Under the pieces are notes generated by a model that worked only from the letters and a program-made list of their open reading frames with translations, searched no databases and had not been told where the DNA came from. This document shows positions 1 to 6,018 of a DNA stretch of 18,296 bases, one piece after another. Position 1 is the first letter of the stretch; every line of letters begins with the position of its first letter. The translations under genes were made by a program, and so were the position numbers. Source of the stretch: an uncultured Clostridia bacterium (GTDB lineage: Bacteria; Bacillota; Clostridia; Christensenellales; UBA1242); assembly GCA_944381225.1 (NCBI GenBank), contig CALWKJ010000015.1, forward strand, positions 1 through 18,296. The letters run 5' to 3'.

Positions 1-228
1 GATGACGTTTTTGAAGTTTATTCAAAGCCTGAGAATTTAAATCAAGTAAAAAGCTTGCTAGAAAGCAAAGGCTACAAAATTTTAACAAGCGAAGTTGCTT
101 TAATTCCTGATAATTATATAGATTTAGAAAATCAAAAATTAGAACAATTTCAAAAAATGTTAGATGCTCTTAACGATTTAGACGATGTTCAAGAAGTTTA
201 TCACAATGTTAATAACTGTGAAGAATAA
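1..228 (+). CDS. yebC: YebC/PmpR-family protein, C-terminal part (5'-truncated by the window edge)
   Basis: Frame 1 is open from the first base to TAA at 226-228, giving the last 75 residues of a protein that begins outside the window. The visible part (DDVFEVYSKPENLN near the left edge, then KGYKILTSEVALIPDN, ending LDDVQEVYHNVNN) matches the C-terminal domain of the YebC/TACO1 family. YebC proteins are cytoplasmic; family members have been described as DNA-binding regulators and, more recently, as ribosome-associated factors that help translate proline-rich stretches. Location directly upstream of ruvC is a common arrangement for this family. A strong terminator follows 27 bases later, so the gene probably ends its own transcript. 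The family call is secure; the N-terminus cannot be judged. Confidence 0.9.
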   Translation, partial: DDVFEVYSKPENLNQVKSLLESKGYKILTSEVALIPDNYIDLENQKLEQFQKMLDALNDLDDVQEVYHNVNNCEE

Positions 229-255
229 GTTATAATTTATAAATATAAATACATG

Positions 256-300
256 CCCAAAAACTAACGTTTAAAGTTTTTGGGTGTTTTGTGTTTTTTT
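256..300 (+). terminator. Rho-independent terminator after yebC
   Basis: The arms CCCAAAAACT (256-265) and AGTTTTTGGG (275-284) form a 10-bp stem with a 9-base loop. A T-rich tail ending in seven T follows (287-300). It lies 27 bases after the yebC stop and separates that gene from the ruvC operon. Confidence 0.88.
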
Positions 301-314
301 ATTATAAAAATAAA

Positions 315-360
315 AGTCAATTATGTGAAGTTTACAAAGATTTAAACTTTTTAATTGACT
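315..360. repeat. Nested imperfect inverted repeat just upstream of ruvC
   Basis: The outer arms AGTCAATTA (315-323) and TAATTGACT (352-360) are perfect 9-base complements. Inside them AAGTTTA (328-334) pairs with TAAACTT (343-349). The right outer arm contains the TTGACT that serves as the -35 of the ruvC promoter. The element could be a second, weak terminator (the tail GTTTTACTATTATT is only moderately T-rich) or an operator at the promoter. Which one cannot be decided from sequence. Confidence 0.5.
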
Positions 361-383
361 GTTTTACTATTATTAATTAAAAT
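355..383 (+). promoter_or_regulatory. Sigma-A-type promoter for the ruvC operon
   Basis: TTGACT (355-360), a 17-base spacer and TAAAAT (378-383) make a near-consensus housekeeping promoter. It is followed by a short leader with the ribosome binding site AGGTG (389-393), seven bases before the ruvC ATG. It is the only good promoter seen before the ruvC-tgt block. Confidence 0.7.
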
Positions 384-400
384 AAACTAGGTGAATAAAT

Positions 401-889
401 ATGCGTGTGTTAGGTATAGATCCAGGATACGGAATAGTTGGATTTGGAATTATTGATTCAAAAATTGAAATAGATGTTATAGATTATGGAGTAATTTCAA
501 CTCCAAAAGAATTGTCATTGCCTGAAAGATTAGAAATTATATACAGTTCTTTGTGTTCATTAATTAAATCATATAAGCCCGATGTTGTTGCTGTTGAAGA
601 ATTATTCTATTTTAGGAATCAAACAACAATAATTCCTGTGGCAGAAGCAAGAGGAGTAATATTGTTAGCTTGTAAAAAAAATCAAGTTCAAATATTTGAG
701 TACACACCACTTCAAATTAAACAAGCCCTTACTGGCAACGGAAGGGCAGAAAAATCACAAATTCAATTTATGGTAAAAACAATTTTGGGTATTAATAAAA
801 TTCCAAAGCCAGACGATGCCGCAGATGCTTTAGCAGTTGCAATATGCCATAGTCAAATAAACCCAATGCTTAATGTAAACAAAATTTAA
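401..889 (+). CDS. ruvC: Crossover junction endodeoxyribonuclease RuvC
   Basis: RuvC is the Holliday junction resolvase: a dimer that makes paired, Mg-dependent nicks in four-way junctions moved by RuvAB. The 162-residue product has the usual family length and the RNase H-like catalytic acids: D7 in MRVLGIDPGYG, E66 in VVAVEELFYFRNQTT, and the C-terminal PDDAADALAVA cluster (D138/D139 and D142). The ATG at 401 is preceded by AGGTG with good spacing and gives the canonical N-terminus. It is the first gene of a ruvC-ruvA-ruvB set; ruvA starts 20 bases after its stop. Nothing in the sequence looks degraded, so a working resolvase is expected. Confidence 0.97.
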   Translation: MRVLGIDPGYGIVGFGIIDSKIEIDVIDYGVISTPKELSLPERLEIIYSSLCSLIKSYKPDVVAVEELFYFRNQTTIIPVAEARGVILLACKKNQVQIFEYTPLQIKQALTGNGRAEKSQIQFMVKTILGINKIPKPDDAADALAVAICHSQINPMLNVNKI

Positions 890-909
890 TTATTTTAAGG
901 AGATTATTG

Positions 910-1491
910 ATGTTTAATTATATAGAAGGTCGAGTTGTTGATAAACAAGATGGTTACATTGTTTTAGATTGTAATGGCGTTGGATATGAAATTTTAGTTA
1001 GCGATTTTACTTTTAATGCAATAGAATTTCCAAATGAGTCTGTAAAAATTTTAACATATATGCAAATTAAAGAAGATGGAATAAGTCTTTATGGATTTTA
1101 TACAAAAGAAGAAAAAAAAATGTTTTTAAAATTAATTTCTGTAAATGGTATAGGACCTAAAATGGCTATGGGTATTTTATCAAGTATATCAGTAAACGAC
1201 CTTTGTTTCGCTATTATTAAGCAAGACATAAAGATGCTATGCACCGTAAAAGGCCTTGGTAAAAAAACTGCAGAAAGATTACTCGTTGAATTAAAAGACC
1301 AAACAATGCCTACTGTGCAAAACAGTGACCAGCAAGAAGTTAACAATGATTATGTTGCGCAAGCCACAGATGCTTTAATTAGTTTAGGTGTTGGCAAAAA
1401 TGAAGCCTATAGATTAGCAAAACAAAATGCGGCCGATTCAACATCTGTAGAAGAAATAATAACAAAAGTTTTAAGAGGAATGGGTAGCTAA
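910..1491 (+). CDS. ruvA: Holliday junction branch migration protein RuvA
   Basis: RuvA is the DNA-binding subunit that clamps the Holliday junction and loads the RuvB motors. The 193-residue product shows the N-terminal OB-fold (FNYIEGRVVDKQDGYIVLDC), two helix-hairpin-helix motifs (SVNGIGPKMAMGIL and CTVKGLGKKTAERLLVELK) and the short C-terminal three-helix domain that contacts RuvB. The start is taken at ATG 910, not at the TTG immediately before it (907), because AAGGAGA (897-903) sits six bases upstream and RuvA normally begins M-(x)-Y-I-x-G. Its TAA overlaps the ruvB ATG by one base (TAATG at 1489-1493), implying translational coupling. Confidence 0.96.
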   Translation: MFNYIEGRVVDKQDGYIVLDCNGVGYEILVSDFTFNAIEFPNESVKILTYMQIKEDGISLYGFYTKEEKKMFLKLISVNGIGPKMAMGILSSISVNDLCFAIIKQDIKMLCTVKGLGKKTAERLLVELKDQTMPTVQNSDQQEVNNDYVAQATDALISLGVGKNEAYRLAKQNAADSTSVEEIITKVLRGMGS

Positions 1492-2549
1492 TGGCAGAAG
1501 ATAACAGATTTATAACAAGTACAAAAAATTCAAGTGATTTAGAGATTGAAAATTCACTTAGACCTCGTTCAATGGAGGAATATGTTGGACAGGAAAAAAT
1601 TAAACAAACTTTAGAAGTATACATCAAAGCTGCAAAAAAAAGGAATGACACATTAGACCATGTTCTTCTTTATGGACCTCCTGGGCTTGGAAAAACAACT
1701 TTGTCTCATATTATTGCAAATGAAATGGGATCTCAGTTAAAAATAACATCAGGACCTGCCATCGAGCACGCTGCAGATTTAGCGGCAATTGTTACAAATT
1801 TAAACAGGGGTGATGTTTTATTTATTGATGAAATTCACAGATTAAATAAGTCTGTTGAAGAAATTTTATATCCTGCAATGGAAGATTTTGCTCTTGATTT
1901 CATAGTGGGGAAAGGACCATCGGCAAAGAACATGAGATTAAAGATTCAACCATTTACTTTAATTGGAGCAACAACAAGGGCGGGAATGATAACTGGACCA
2001 CTAAGAGACAGATTTGGAGTTATTTGTAGATTAGAGTTATACACACCAAAGGAACTCATGATTATAATAAAAAGGTCAAGTAAAATTTTAAATATTGAAA
2101 TAGATGATGATGCCTGTTTGTGTTTAGCTTCAAGAAGCAGAGGAACTCCAAGACTTGCGAATAGACTTTTAAAAAGGGTTAGAGATTTTGCTGAAGTCAT
2201 TGGAGAAGGCAAAATAACAAAATCCATTGCTGAAAAATCGCTTAAATTAATGGAAATTGATGAGCTCGGTTTAGATTTTGTTGATAGACGAATATTGGAA
2301 AGCATTATTAAAAAATTTGGTGGAGGTCCAGTTGGTTTGGATACCTTATCTGCGGCTACTGGTGAAGATAATGCGACAATTGAAGATGTATATGAGCCAT
2401 ATTTGTTACAATTAGGCTTTATTGCAAGAACGCCACGTGGCAGAGTTGCGCTTGAAAAAGCTTACAAGCATTTAAAAATTGACATTAGTGATGAAAAGAA
2501 AAAAATGTTAGAAATTTATAAAACGGAAGAAAATAATGGACAAAATTGA
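1491..2549 (+). CDS. ruvB: Holliday junction branch migration ATPase RuvB
   Basis: RuvB is the hexameric AAA+ motor that pumps DNA through the RuvA-bound junction. The 352-residue protein carries Walker A (YGPPGLGKTT, residues 61-70), Walker B (FIDEIHR, D113/E114), sensor 1 (LIGATTRAG), the arginine finger region (LRDRFG) and the C-terminal winged-helix domain ending in FIARTPRGRVALEKAYKHL. The N-terminal SLRPRSMEEYVGQ is the usual RuvB opening. The start overlaps the ruvA stop by one base. The last 14 bases overlap the beginning of queA. Length and motifs are complete. Confidence 0.97.
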   Translation: MAEDNRFITSTKNSSDLEIENSLRPRSMEEYVGQEKIKQTLEVYIKAAKKRNDTLDHVLLYGPPGLGKTTLSHIIANEMGSQLKITSGPAIEHAADLAAIVTNLNRGDVLFIDEIHRLNKSVEEILYPAMEDFALDFIVGKGPSAKNMRLKIQPFTLIGATTRAGMITGPLRDRFGVICRLELYTPKELMIIIKRSSKILNIEIDDDACLCLASRSRGTPRLANRLLKRVRDFAEVIGEGKITKSIAEKSLKLMEIDELGLDFVDRRILESIIKKFGGGPVGLDTLSAATGEDNATIEDVYEPYLLQLGFIARTPRGRVALEKAYKHLKIDISDEKKKMLEIYKTEENNGQN

Positions 2550-3576
2550 TACGTTAAATAAAAAAAACTACTATTACGATTTGCCTCAAAATCAAATTGC
2601 TCAATCTCCAGTAACGCCAAGAGATAGTTCAAAATTACTTATATATAACAGAAAAACTAAAAAAATAGAACATAAAATTTTTAGAGATATTATTGATTAT
2701 TTGAATGAAGGAGATGTTTTAGTAATAAACAATTCAAGGGTTATTCCTGCAAGAATAATTGGCAATAAAGTAGATACAGGTGCAAAAATAGAATTTTTAT
2801 TGCAAAAAAGAATAAATTTGACAAATTGGAGTGCTGTAGCGAAGCCTTTTAAAAGATTAAAAGAGGGCACAGTTGTTAAATTCAATGATGAATTGTCATG
2901 CGAAGTAATTAAAAAAGGTGAATATGGTGAATGTGAAATAAAATTTTTTTTTGAAGGTACTTTTGAGGATAAGTTAAACAAAGTTGGAACTATGCCATTG
3001 CCACATTATATAAAAACTGACCTTAGTGATAAAGAAAGATACCAAACGGTATATTCCAAGTACGAAGGTTCAAGTGCAGCGCCAACTGCAGGCTTGCATT
3101 GGACAAAAGAATTGTTGCAAAAAGCAAAAGACAAAGGCGTTACAATACTTGAAGTTATGTTGCATGTTGGATTGGGAACATTTAGACCGGTTAAAGAGGA
3201 TAACATATTAGAGCATAAAATGCATTCTGAATATTATGTAATAACTGAAGATGTTGCAAATTACATCAATCAAGCAAAAAAACAAAATAGAAGAATAATT
3301 GCAGTTGGAACAACAAGTGTTAGAGTTCTTGAAAGTGCATGCGATGAACATGGTGTAGTGCATGCTAAGAGCGAAGAAACATCTATATTTATTTATCCGC
3401 CTTATAAAATGAAAGTCGTTGATGCTCTTATTACAAACTTTCATTTGCCAGAATCAACTTTGATTATGCTTGTTGCAAGTATGCTTGGAATTGAAAAAAC
3501 AATAGAAATTTACAATATTGCTGTAAAACAAAACTACAGATTTTTTAGTTTTGGCGATGCAATGTTTATAATATAG
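2536..3576 (+). CDS. queA: S-adenosylmethionine:tRNA ribosyltransferase-isomerase QueA
   Basis: QueA transfers and isomerises the ribosyl part of S-adenosylmethionine onto preQ1 in the tRNA wobble position (base 34), making epoxyqueuosine. The 346-residue product has the family signatures YDLPQNQIAQSP near the N-terminus, SSAAPTAGLHWT in the middle, MLHVGLGTFRPV, IAVGTTSVRVLE, and the C-terminal LITNFHLPESTLIMLV. It begins 14 bases before the ruvB stop, with a GGAAG-type ribosome binding site inside ruvB. Pairing with tgt directly downstream is typical and puts two consecutive queuosine steps under one transcript. Substrate flow runs Tgt first, then QueA, the reverse of the gene order. Confidence 0.97.
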   Translation: MDKIDTLNKKNYYYDLPQNQIAQSPVTPRDSSKLLIYNRKTKKIEHKIFRDIIDYLNEGDVLVINNSRVIPARIIGNKVDTGAKIEFLLQKRINLTNWSAVAKPFKRLKEGTVVKFNDELSCEVIKKGEYGECEIKFFFEGTFEDKLNKVGTMPLPHYIKTDLSDKERYQTVYSKYEGSSAAPTAGLHWTKELLQKAKDKGVTILEVMLHVGLGTFRPVKEDNILEHKMHSEYYVITEDVANYINQAKKQNRRIIAVGTTSVRVLESACDEHGVVHAKSEETSIFIYPPYKMKVVDALITNFHLPESTLIMLVASMLGIEKTIEIYNIAVKQNYRFFSFGDAMFII

Positions 3577-3586
3577 GGAAATAATT

Positions 3587-4696
3587 ATGGAATTTAGTTA
3601 TGAAATAAAAAAAATATGCAAACAATCAGGTGCTAGAATTGGAGTTTTGCATACACCTCATGGAGATATTGAAACGCCTGTTTTTATGCCTGTTGGCACA
3701 CAAGCCACTGTAAAGGGGTTAAGACCAGAAGATTTACATCAAATGAATGCGCAAATTATATTGTCAAACACATATCATCTTTTTTTACGTCCAGGAGAAA
3801 AAATTGTAAAAAAGGCAGGAGGCTTGCACAAATTTATGAATTGGAATAAACCAATATTGACGGATAGTGGTGGATTTCAAGTTTTTTCTCTTGCAAAATT
3901 AAGAAAAATAAGTGAAGATGGTGTGGAGTTTAATTCTCACTTAAGTGGTGAAAAATTTATTATGACTCCAGAAAAAGCCATGCAAATTGAAAATGATTTA
4001 GGTGCAGATATAATTATGGCTTTCGATATATGTTCAAAATACGGCGCTTCTTATAAAGAAGCAAAAGAATCTGCTACATTAACAAAAAATTGGTTAAAAA
4101 GATGTTTTGATGCTCAAAAAAATGAAAAACAAATGCTTTTCCCAATTATTCAAGGTAATTTTTATAAAGACCTTAGACAGCAATGCATACAAGATTGTTT
4201 GCCATATGCAAAATGTGGAATTGCAATTGGTGGTTTAAGCGTTGGTGAGCCAAAAGAATTAATGTATGAAATGTTAGATTACATGAGACCTATGCTTCCA
4301 GAAAATATGCCAAGATATTTGATGGGAGTTGGAAGTCCAGATTGTTTATTGGAGGGCTTTGCAAGAGGAATAGACATGATGGATTGTGTTTTACCAACAA
4401 GAATTGCAAGAAATGGGACTGCATTTACAAAAAACGGTAAACTTGTTATAAAAAATGCAGAGTTTGCAGAAGATTTTAGACCAATAGAAGCTGACTGTGA
4501 CTGTTATACTTGCAAACACTACACAAGGGCTTATTTAAGACATTTAATTAAGGCGGGCGAAATGTTGGGGGCTGAATTATTGAGTATTCATAATTTAAGA
4601 CACCTTATTAAGCTTACAGAACAAATTAAGGAAGCAATTTGGCAAGATAGATTTTTAGATTTTAAAAATGAATATCTCAAAAATTATAAAATTTAA
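3587..4696 (+). CDS. tgt: tRNA-guanine transglycosylase (bacterial Tgt)
   Basis: Tgt swaps guanine 34 for preQ1 in tRNAs with GUN anticodons, the entry step for queuosine into tRNA. The 369-residue TIM-barrel protein has the substrate-binding TDSGGFQVFSL (D93), GGLSVGEPKE, YLMGVGSPDCLLEG, the nucleophile in MMDCVLPTRIARNG (D266), and the zinc site C304, C306, C309 with H335. These match bacterial-type (preQ1-using) enzymes. The ribosome binding site AGGGAA (3575-3580) overlaps the queA stop codon, so the two genes are tightly linked. No convincing terminator follows; only an A/T-only hairpin is present before the next promoter. Confidence 0.97.
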   Translation: MEFSYEIKKICKQSGARIGVLHTPHGDIETPVFMPVGTQATVKGLRPEDLHQMNAQIILSNTYHLFLRPGEKIVKKAGGLHKFMNWNKPILTDSGGFQVFSLAKLRKISEDGVEFNSHLSGEKFIMTPEKAMQIENDLGADIIMAFDICSKYGASYKEAKESATLTKNWLKRCFDAQKNEKQMLFPIIQGNFYKDLRQQCIQDCLPYAKCGIAIGGLSVGEPKELMYEMLDYMRPMLPENMPRYLMGVGSPDCLLEGFARGIDMMDCVLPTRIARNGTAFTKNGKLVIKNAEFAEDFRPIEADCDCYTCKHYTRAYLRHLIKAGEMLGAELLSIHNLRHLIKLTEQIKEAIWQDRFLDFKNEYLKNYKI

Positions 4697-4727
4697 AAAT
4701 TTATAACATTTTTTTACAAATAATAAT

Positions 4728-4756
4728 TTGTTATTGATAAAAAAATATGATATTAT
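4728..4756 (+). promoter_or_regulatory. Extended -10 promoter upstream of the micro-ORF and yajC
   Basis: TTGTTA (4728-4733), a 17-base spacer ending in TGA, and TATTAT (4751-4756) form a good promoter with an extended -10 (TGn). A start about seven bases downstream would put the ribosome binding site GGAG (4763-4766) at the very 5' end of the transcript. Confidence 0.6.
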
Positions 4757-4777
4757 TTCGTTGGAGAATTCAATATA

Positions 4778-4861
4778 ATGTTATTAGCAAACTTAACAAA
4801 CATTTTAATACCTATAATAATATTAATTGCTTTGACAATTATGTTGTTTTTTTTAAATTAA
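4778..4861 (+). CDS. Small hydrophobic protein, 27 residues, single predicted membrane helix, upstream of yajC
   Basis: ATG 4778 opens 27 codons ending at TAA 4859-4861. The product starts MLLANLTN and continues almost entirely with I, L, A, T, M and F, ending IMLFFLN, so it would be a single membrane-spanning peptide with no charged residues. GGAG (4763-4766) lies 11 bases before the ATG, a slightly long but usable spacing, and a good promoter lies just upstream. The stop is four bases before the yajC ribosome binding site, so its translation could be coupled to yajC. I recognise no family. It could be a small membrane partner of the Sec accessory proteins, a leader peptide for yajC, or chance coding in T-rich DNA. 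It has no cysteine and is therefore not the SCIFF peptide found near this position in many Clostridia. Confidence 0.45.
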   Translation: MLLANLTNILIPIIILIALTIMLFFLN

Positions 4862-4874
4862 AAGAGAGGTAAAT

Positions 4875-5351
4875 ATGCAAATGCTTTTAAGCACAACTGT
4901 GGAACAATGGATTCTTTTGGGCGTGTTATTGTTAATTTTAGTTTTGTCTCCAATATTTATGATGGCAAAAAATAAGAAGGCTATGGCGAACACTCAAAAA
5001 ATGATAGATGAATTAAAAAAAGGAGACACAATTTTAACAACGGCAGGCGTAATTGGCAAGGTGATTTCAATAGAAAATAAGGATGGATACAAAACTGTAA
5101 CTATCGAGACTGGTGATGAAAAACATAAAGGTTATATGTGTATTGATGTAGCATCAATTTATTACAATTTAACAAATGTTAACGACCAACAAAATGTTAA
5201 AGAAAATGTTAAAGCTGATCCAAAGTTGGATATGAAAACAAACTCTAAAACAAACAAAGAAGAAAAAGAATCTCAACTTTCAAAGCCAAAAGAAAATTCA
5301 AACACGATTGATAAAGAAAATGCAGATGAATCAAAAGAATTAAAAAAATAA
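4875..5351 (+). CDS. yajC: Preprotein translocase subunit YajC with a long lysine-rich C-terminal tail
   Basis: YajC is a small membrane protein associated with SecDF-YidC at the translocon. The 158-residue product has one N-terminal membrane helix (about residues 12-31, WILLGVLLLILVLSPIFMM), then the conserved cytoplasmic part KKAMANTQKMIDELKKGD with TILTTAGVIGKV. Most YajC proteins are about 85-115 residues; here some 50 extra residues follow (about 108-158), nearly all K, E, N, S, T and D, with no predicted structure. The first ATG (4875) is chosen because AGAGG (4865-4869) is five bases away; the ATG two codons later would be less well spaced. Position before secD-secF supports the assignment. 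Confidence 0.9.
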   Translation: MQMLLSTTVEQWILLGVLLLILVLSPIFMMAKNKKAMANTQKMIDELKKGDTILTTAGVIGKVISIENKDGYKTVTIETGDEKHKGYMCIDVASIYYNLTNVNDQQNVKENVKADPKLDMKTNSKTNKEEKESQLSKPKENSNTIDKENADESKELKK

Positions 5352-5370
5352 CATAAATATAAAAGTAATA

Positions 5371-5404
5371 TTCATATTAGAAAAACTCAGTTCATATTAT
5401 AAAA
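5371..5404 (+). promoter_or_regulatory. Possible promoter or operator with a 20-bp direct repeat, upstream of the TIGR04086 gene
   Basis: TTCATATTA occurs at 5371-5379 and again at 5391-5399; each copy is followed after one base by AAAA, so the two 14-base units differ at one position and are exactly 20 bp apart. The first copy gives a weak -35 (TTCATA) and the second a -10 (TATTAT, 5395-5400) with an 18-base spacer. It may be a promoter for the next gene, a binding site for a dimeric regulator on one DNA face, or both. Confidence 0.4.
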
Positions 5405-5423
5405 TGTGAGCAGGAGTGTGAAT

Positions 5424-5834
5424 ATGAAAGTGAAAAATGTTAAATTAGCTAACACAGAAGAAAAGCCATCATTTTTTTTACAAATATTAAAAGGTTCATT
5501 AATGGCGCTGTCTGTGTGTTTGATTGCTATTTTAATTTTTGCATTTATCTTAAGGTTCGTTGCCGTTAATGATAATTTAATTAAACCAATAAATCAAATA
5601 ATAAAAACCTTATCAATTTTGGTTGGTACATTTTATGGACTAAAAAAATCAAAGGATATGGGTCTTATTTCAGGACTTGTTATAGGGTTAATGTTTACAA
5701 TTATCTCATTTGTAGCTTTTTCGGTTTTAGATGGAAATTTTGAATTTGGTATTTCACTTGTAAACGATTGTTTGTTTGGTTCAATCATTGGTGGCATTTG
5801 TGGAATTATTGCTGTGAATCTAAGAAAAAAATAA
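5424..5834 (+). CDS. TIGR04086 / YrzE-type integral membrane protein
   Basis: The 136-residue product has four predicted membrane helices (roughly residues 24-48, 58-75, 81-103 and 112-131) with glycine-rich packing (LVGTFYGLKKSKDMGLISGLVIGL and GSIIGGICGIIAV) and a basic C-terminus (RKK). This layout, size and position after yajC fit the uncharacterised TIGR04086/YrzE family, which in Bacillota is regularly found between yajC and the Sec genes. Its function is unknown. ATG 5424 is chosen over the in-frame GTG at 5406 because AGGAG (5412-5416) stands seven bases before it and itself lies inside the longer version. A strong terminator follows. Confidence 0.8.
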   Translation: MKVKNVKLANTEEKPSFFLQILKGSLMALSVCLIAILIFAFILRFVAVNDNLIKPINQIIKTLSILVGTFYGLKKSKDMGLISGLVIGLMFTIISFVAFSVLDGNFEFGISLVNDCLFGSIIGGICGIIAVNLRKK

Positions 5835-5846
5835 AGCATCCTGTTC

Positions 5847-5886
5847 AAAAAGCTATTTAGGTATTCCCAAATAGCTTTTTTATTTT
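5847..5886 (+). terminator. Rho-independent terminator after the TIGR04086 gene
   Basis: AAAAAGCTATTT (5847-5858) pairs perfectly with AAATAGCTTTTT (5869-5880), giving a 12-bp stem; the loop can add a short GG/CC pairing. The right arm runs into a T-rich tail (5876-5887). It separates the yajC unit from secD-secF. Confidence 0.88.
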
Positions 5887-5904
5887 TTACTTGTGTTAAA
5901 AGTT

Positions 5905-5922
5905 TAATTATGTCCATAATTA
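5905..5922. promoter_or_regulatory. Perfect 18-bp palindrome upstream of the secD promoter
   Basis: TAATTATG (5905-5912) and CATAATTA (5915-5922) are perfect complements around a TC centre. The site ends 22 bases before the secD -35, a position that fits a regulator binding site or an AT-rich UP-like element. No cognate regulator is in the window, and palindromes of A and T are common in such DNA. Confidence 0.35.
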
Positions 5923-5944
5923 TTATGCAAAATTAAAAAAGTGT

Positions 5945-5973
5945 TTGACTATATTCACTTATTAATTTATAAT
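5945..5973 (+). promoter_or_regulatory. Near-consensus promoter of secD-secF
   Basis: TTGACT (5945-5950), a 17-base spacer and a perfect TATAAT (5968-5973). This is the best housekeeping promoter in the window and shows that secDF is transcribed on its own, not from yajC. Confidence 0.85.
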
Positions 5974-5988
5974 ACTTTCTTGTATGAG

Positions 5989-6003
5989 TGTGCAAACTGC
6001 ACA
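5989..6003 (+). promoter_or_regulatory. Short palindrome or hairpin in the secD leader
   Basis: TGTGCA (5989-5994), AAC, TGCACA (5998-6003): a 6-bp stem with a three-base loop just downstream of the expected transcription start and ending five bases before the secD ribosome binding site GGAG (6009-6012). It could be an operator in DNA or a 5'-end hairpin in RNA. Confidence 0.4.
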
Positions 6004-6018
6004 ATTATGGAGTAAATA

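Noticed and set aside
907..909. TTG as the start of ruvA
   Set aside because: The ATG immediately following has the better distance from AAGGAGA and gives the standard RuvA N-terminus.
4684..4715. A/T-only hairpin over the tgt stop followed by a T run, as a terminator
   Set aside because: The stem TTATAAA/TTTATAA has seven A-T pairs and no G-C pair, so it would be too unstable to be called a terminator with confidence.
4778..4861. The micro-ORF as a SCIFF six-cysteine peptide
   Set aside because: It contains no cysteine and is a pure hydrophobic helix, and no radical SAM maturase is next to it.
5406..5423. GTG 5406 as the start of the TIGR04086 gene
   Set aside because: The good AGGAG site lies inside that extension and is correctly spaced for ATG 5424.
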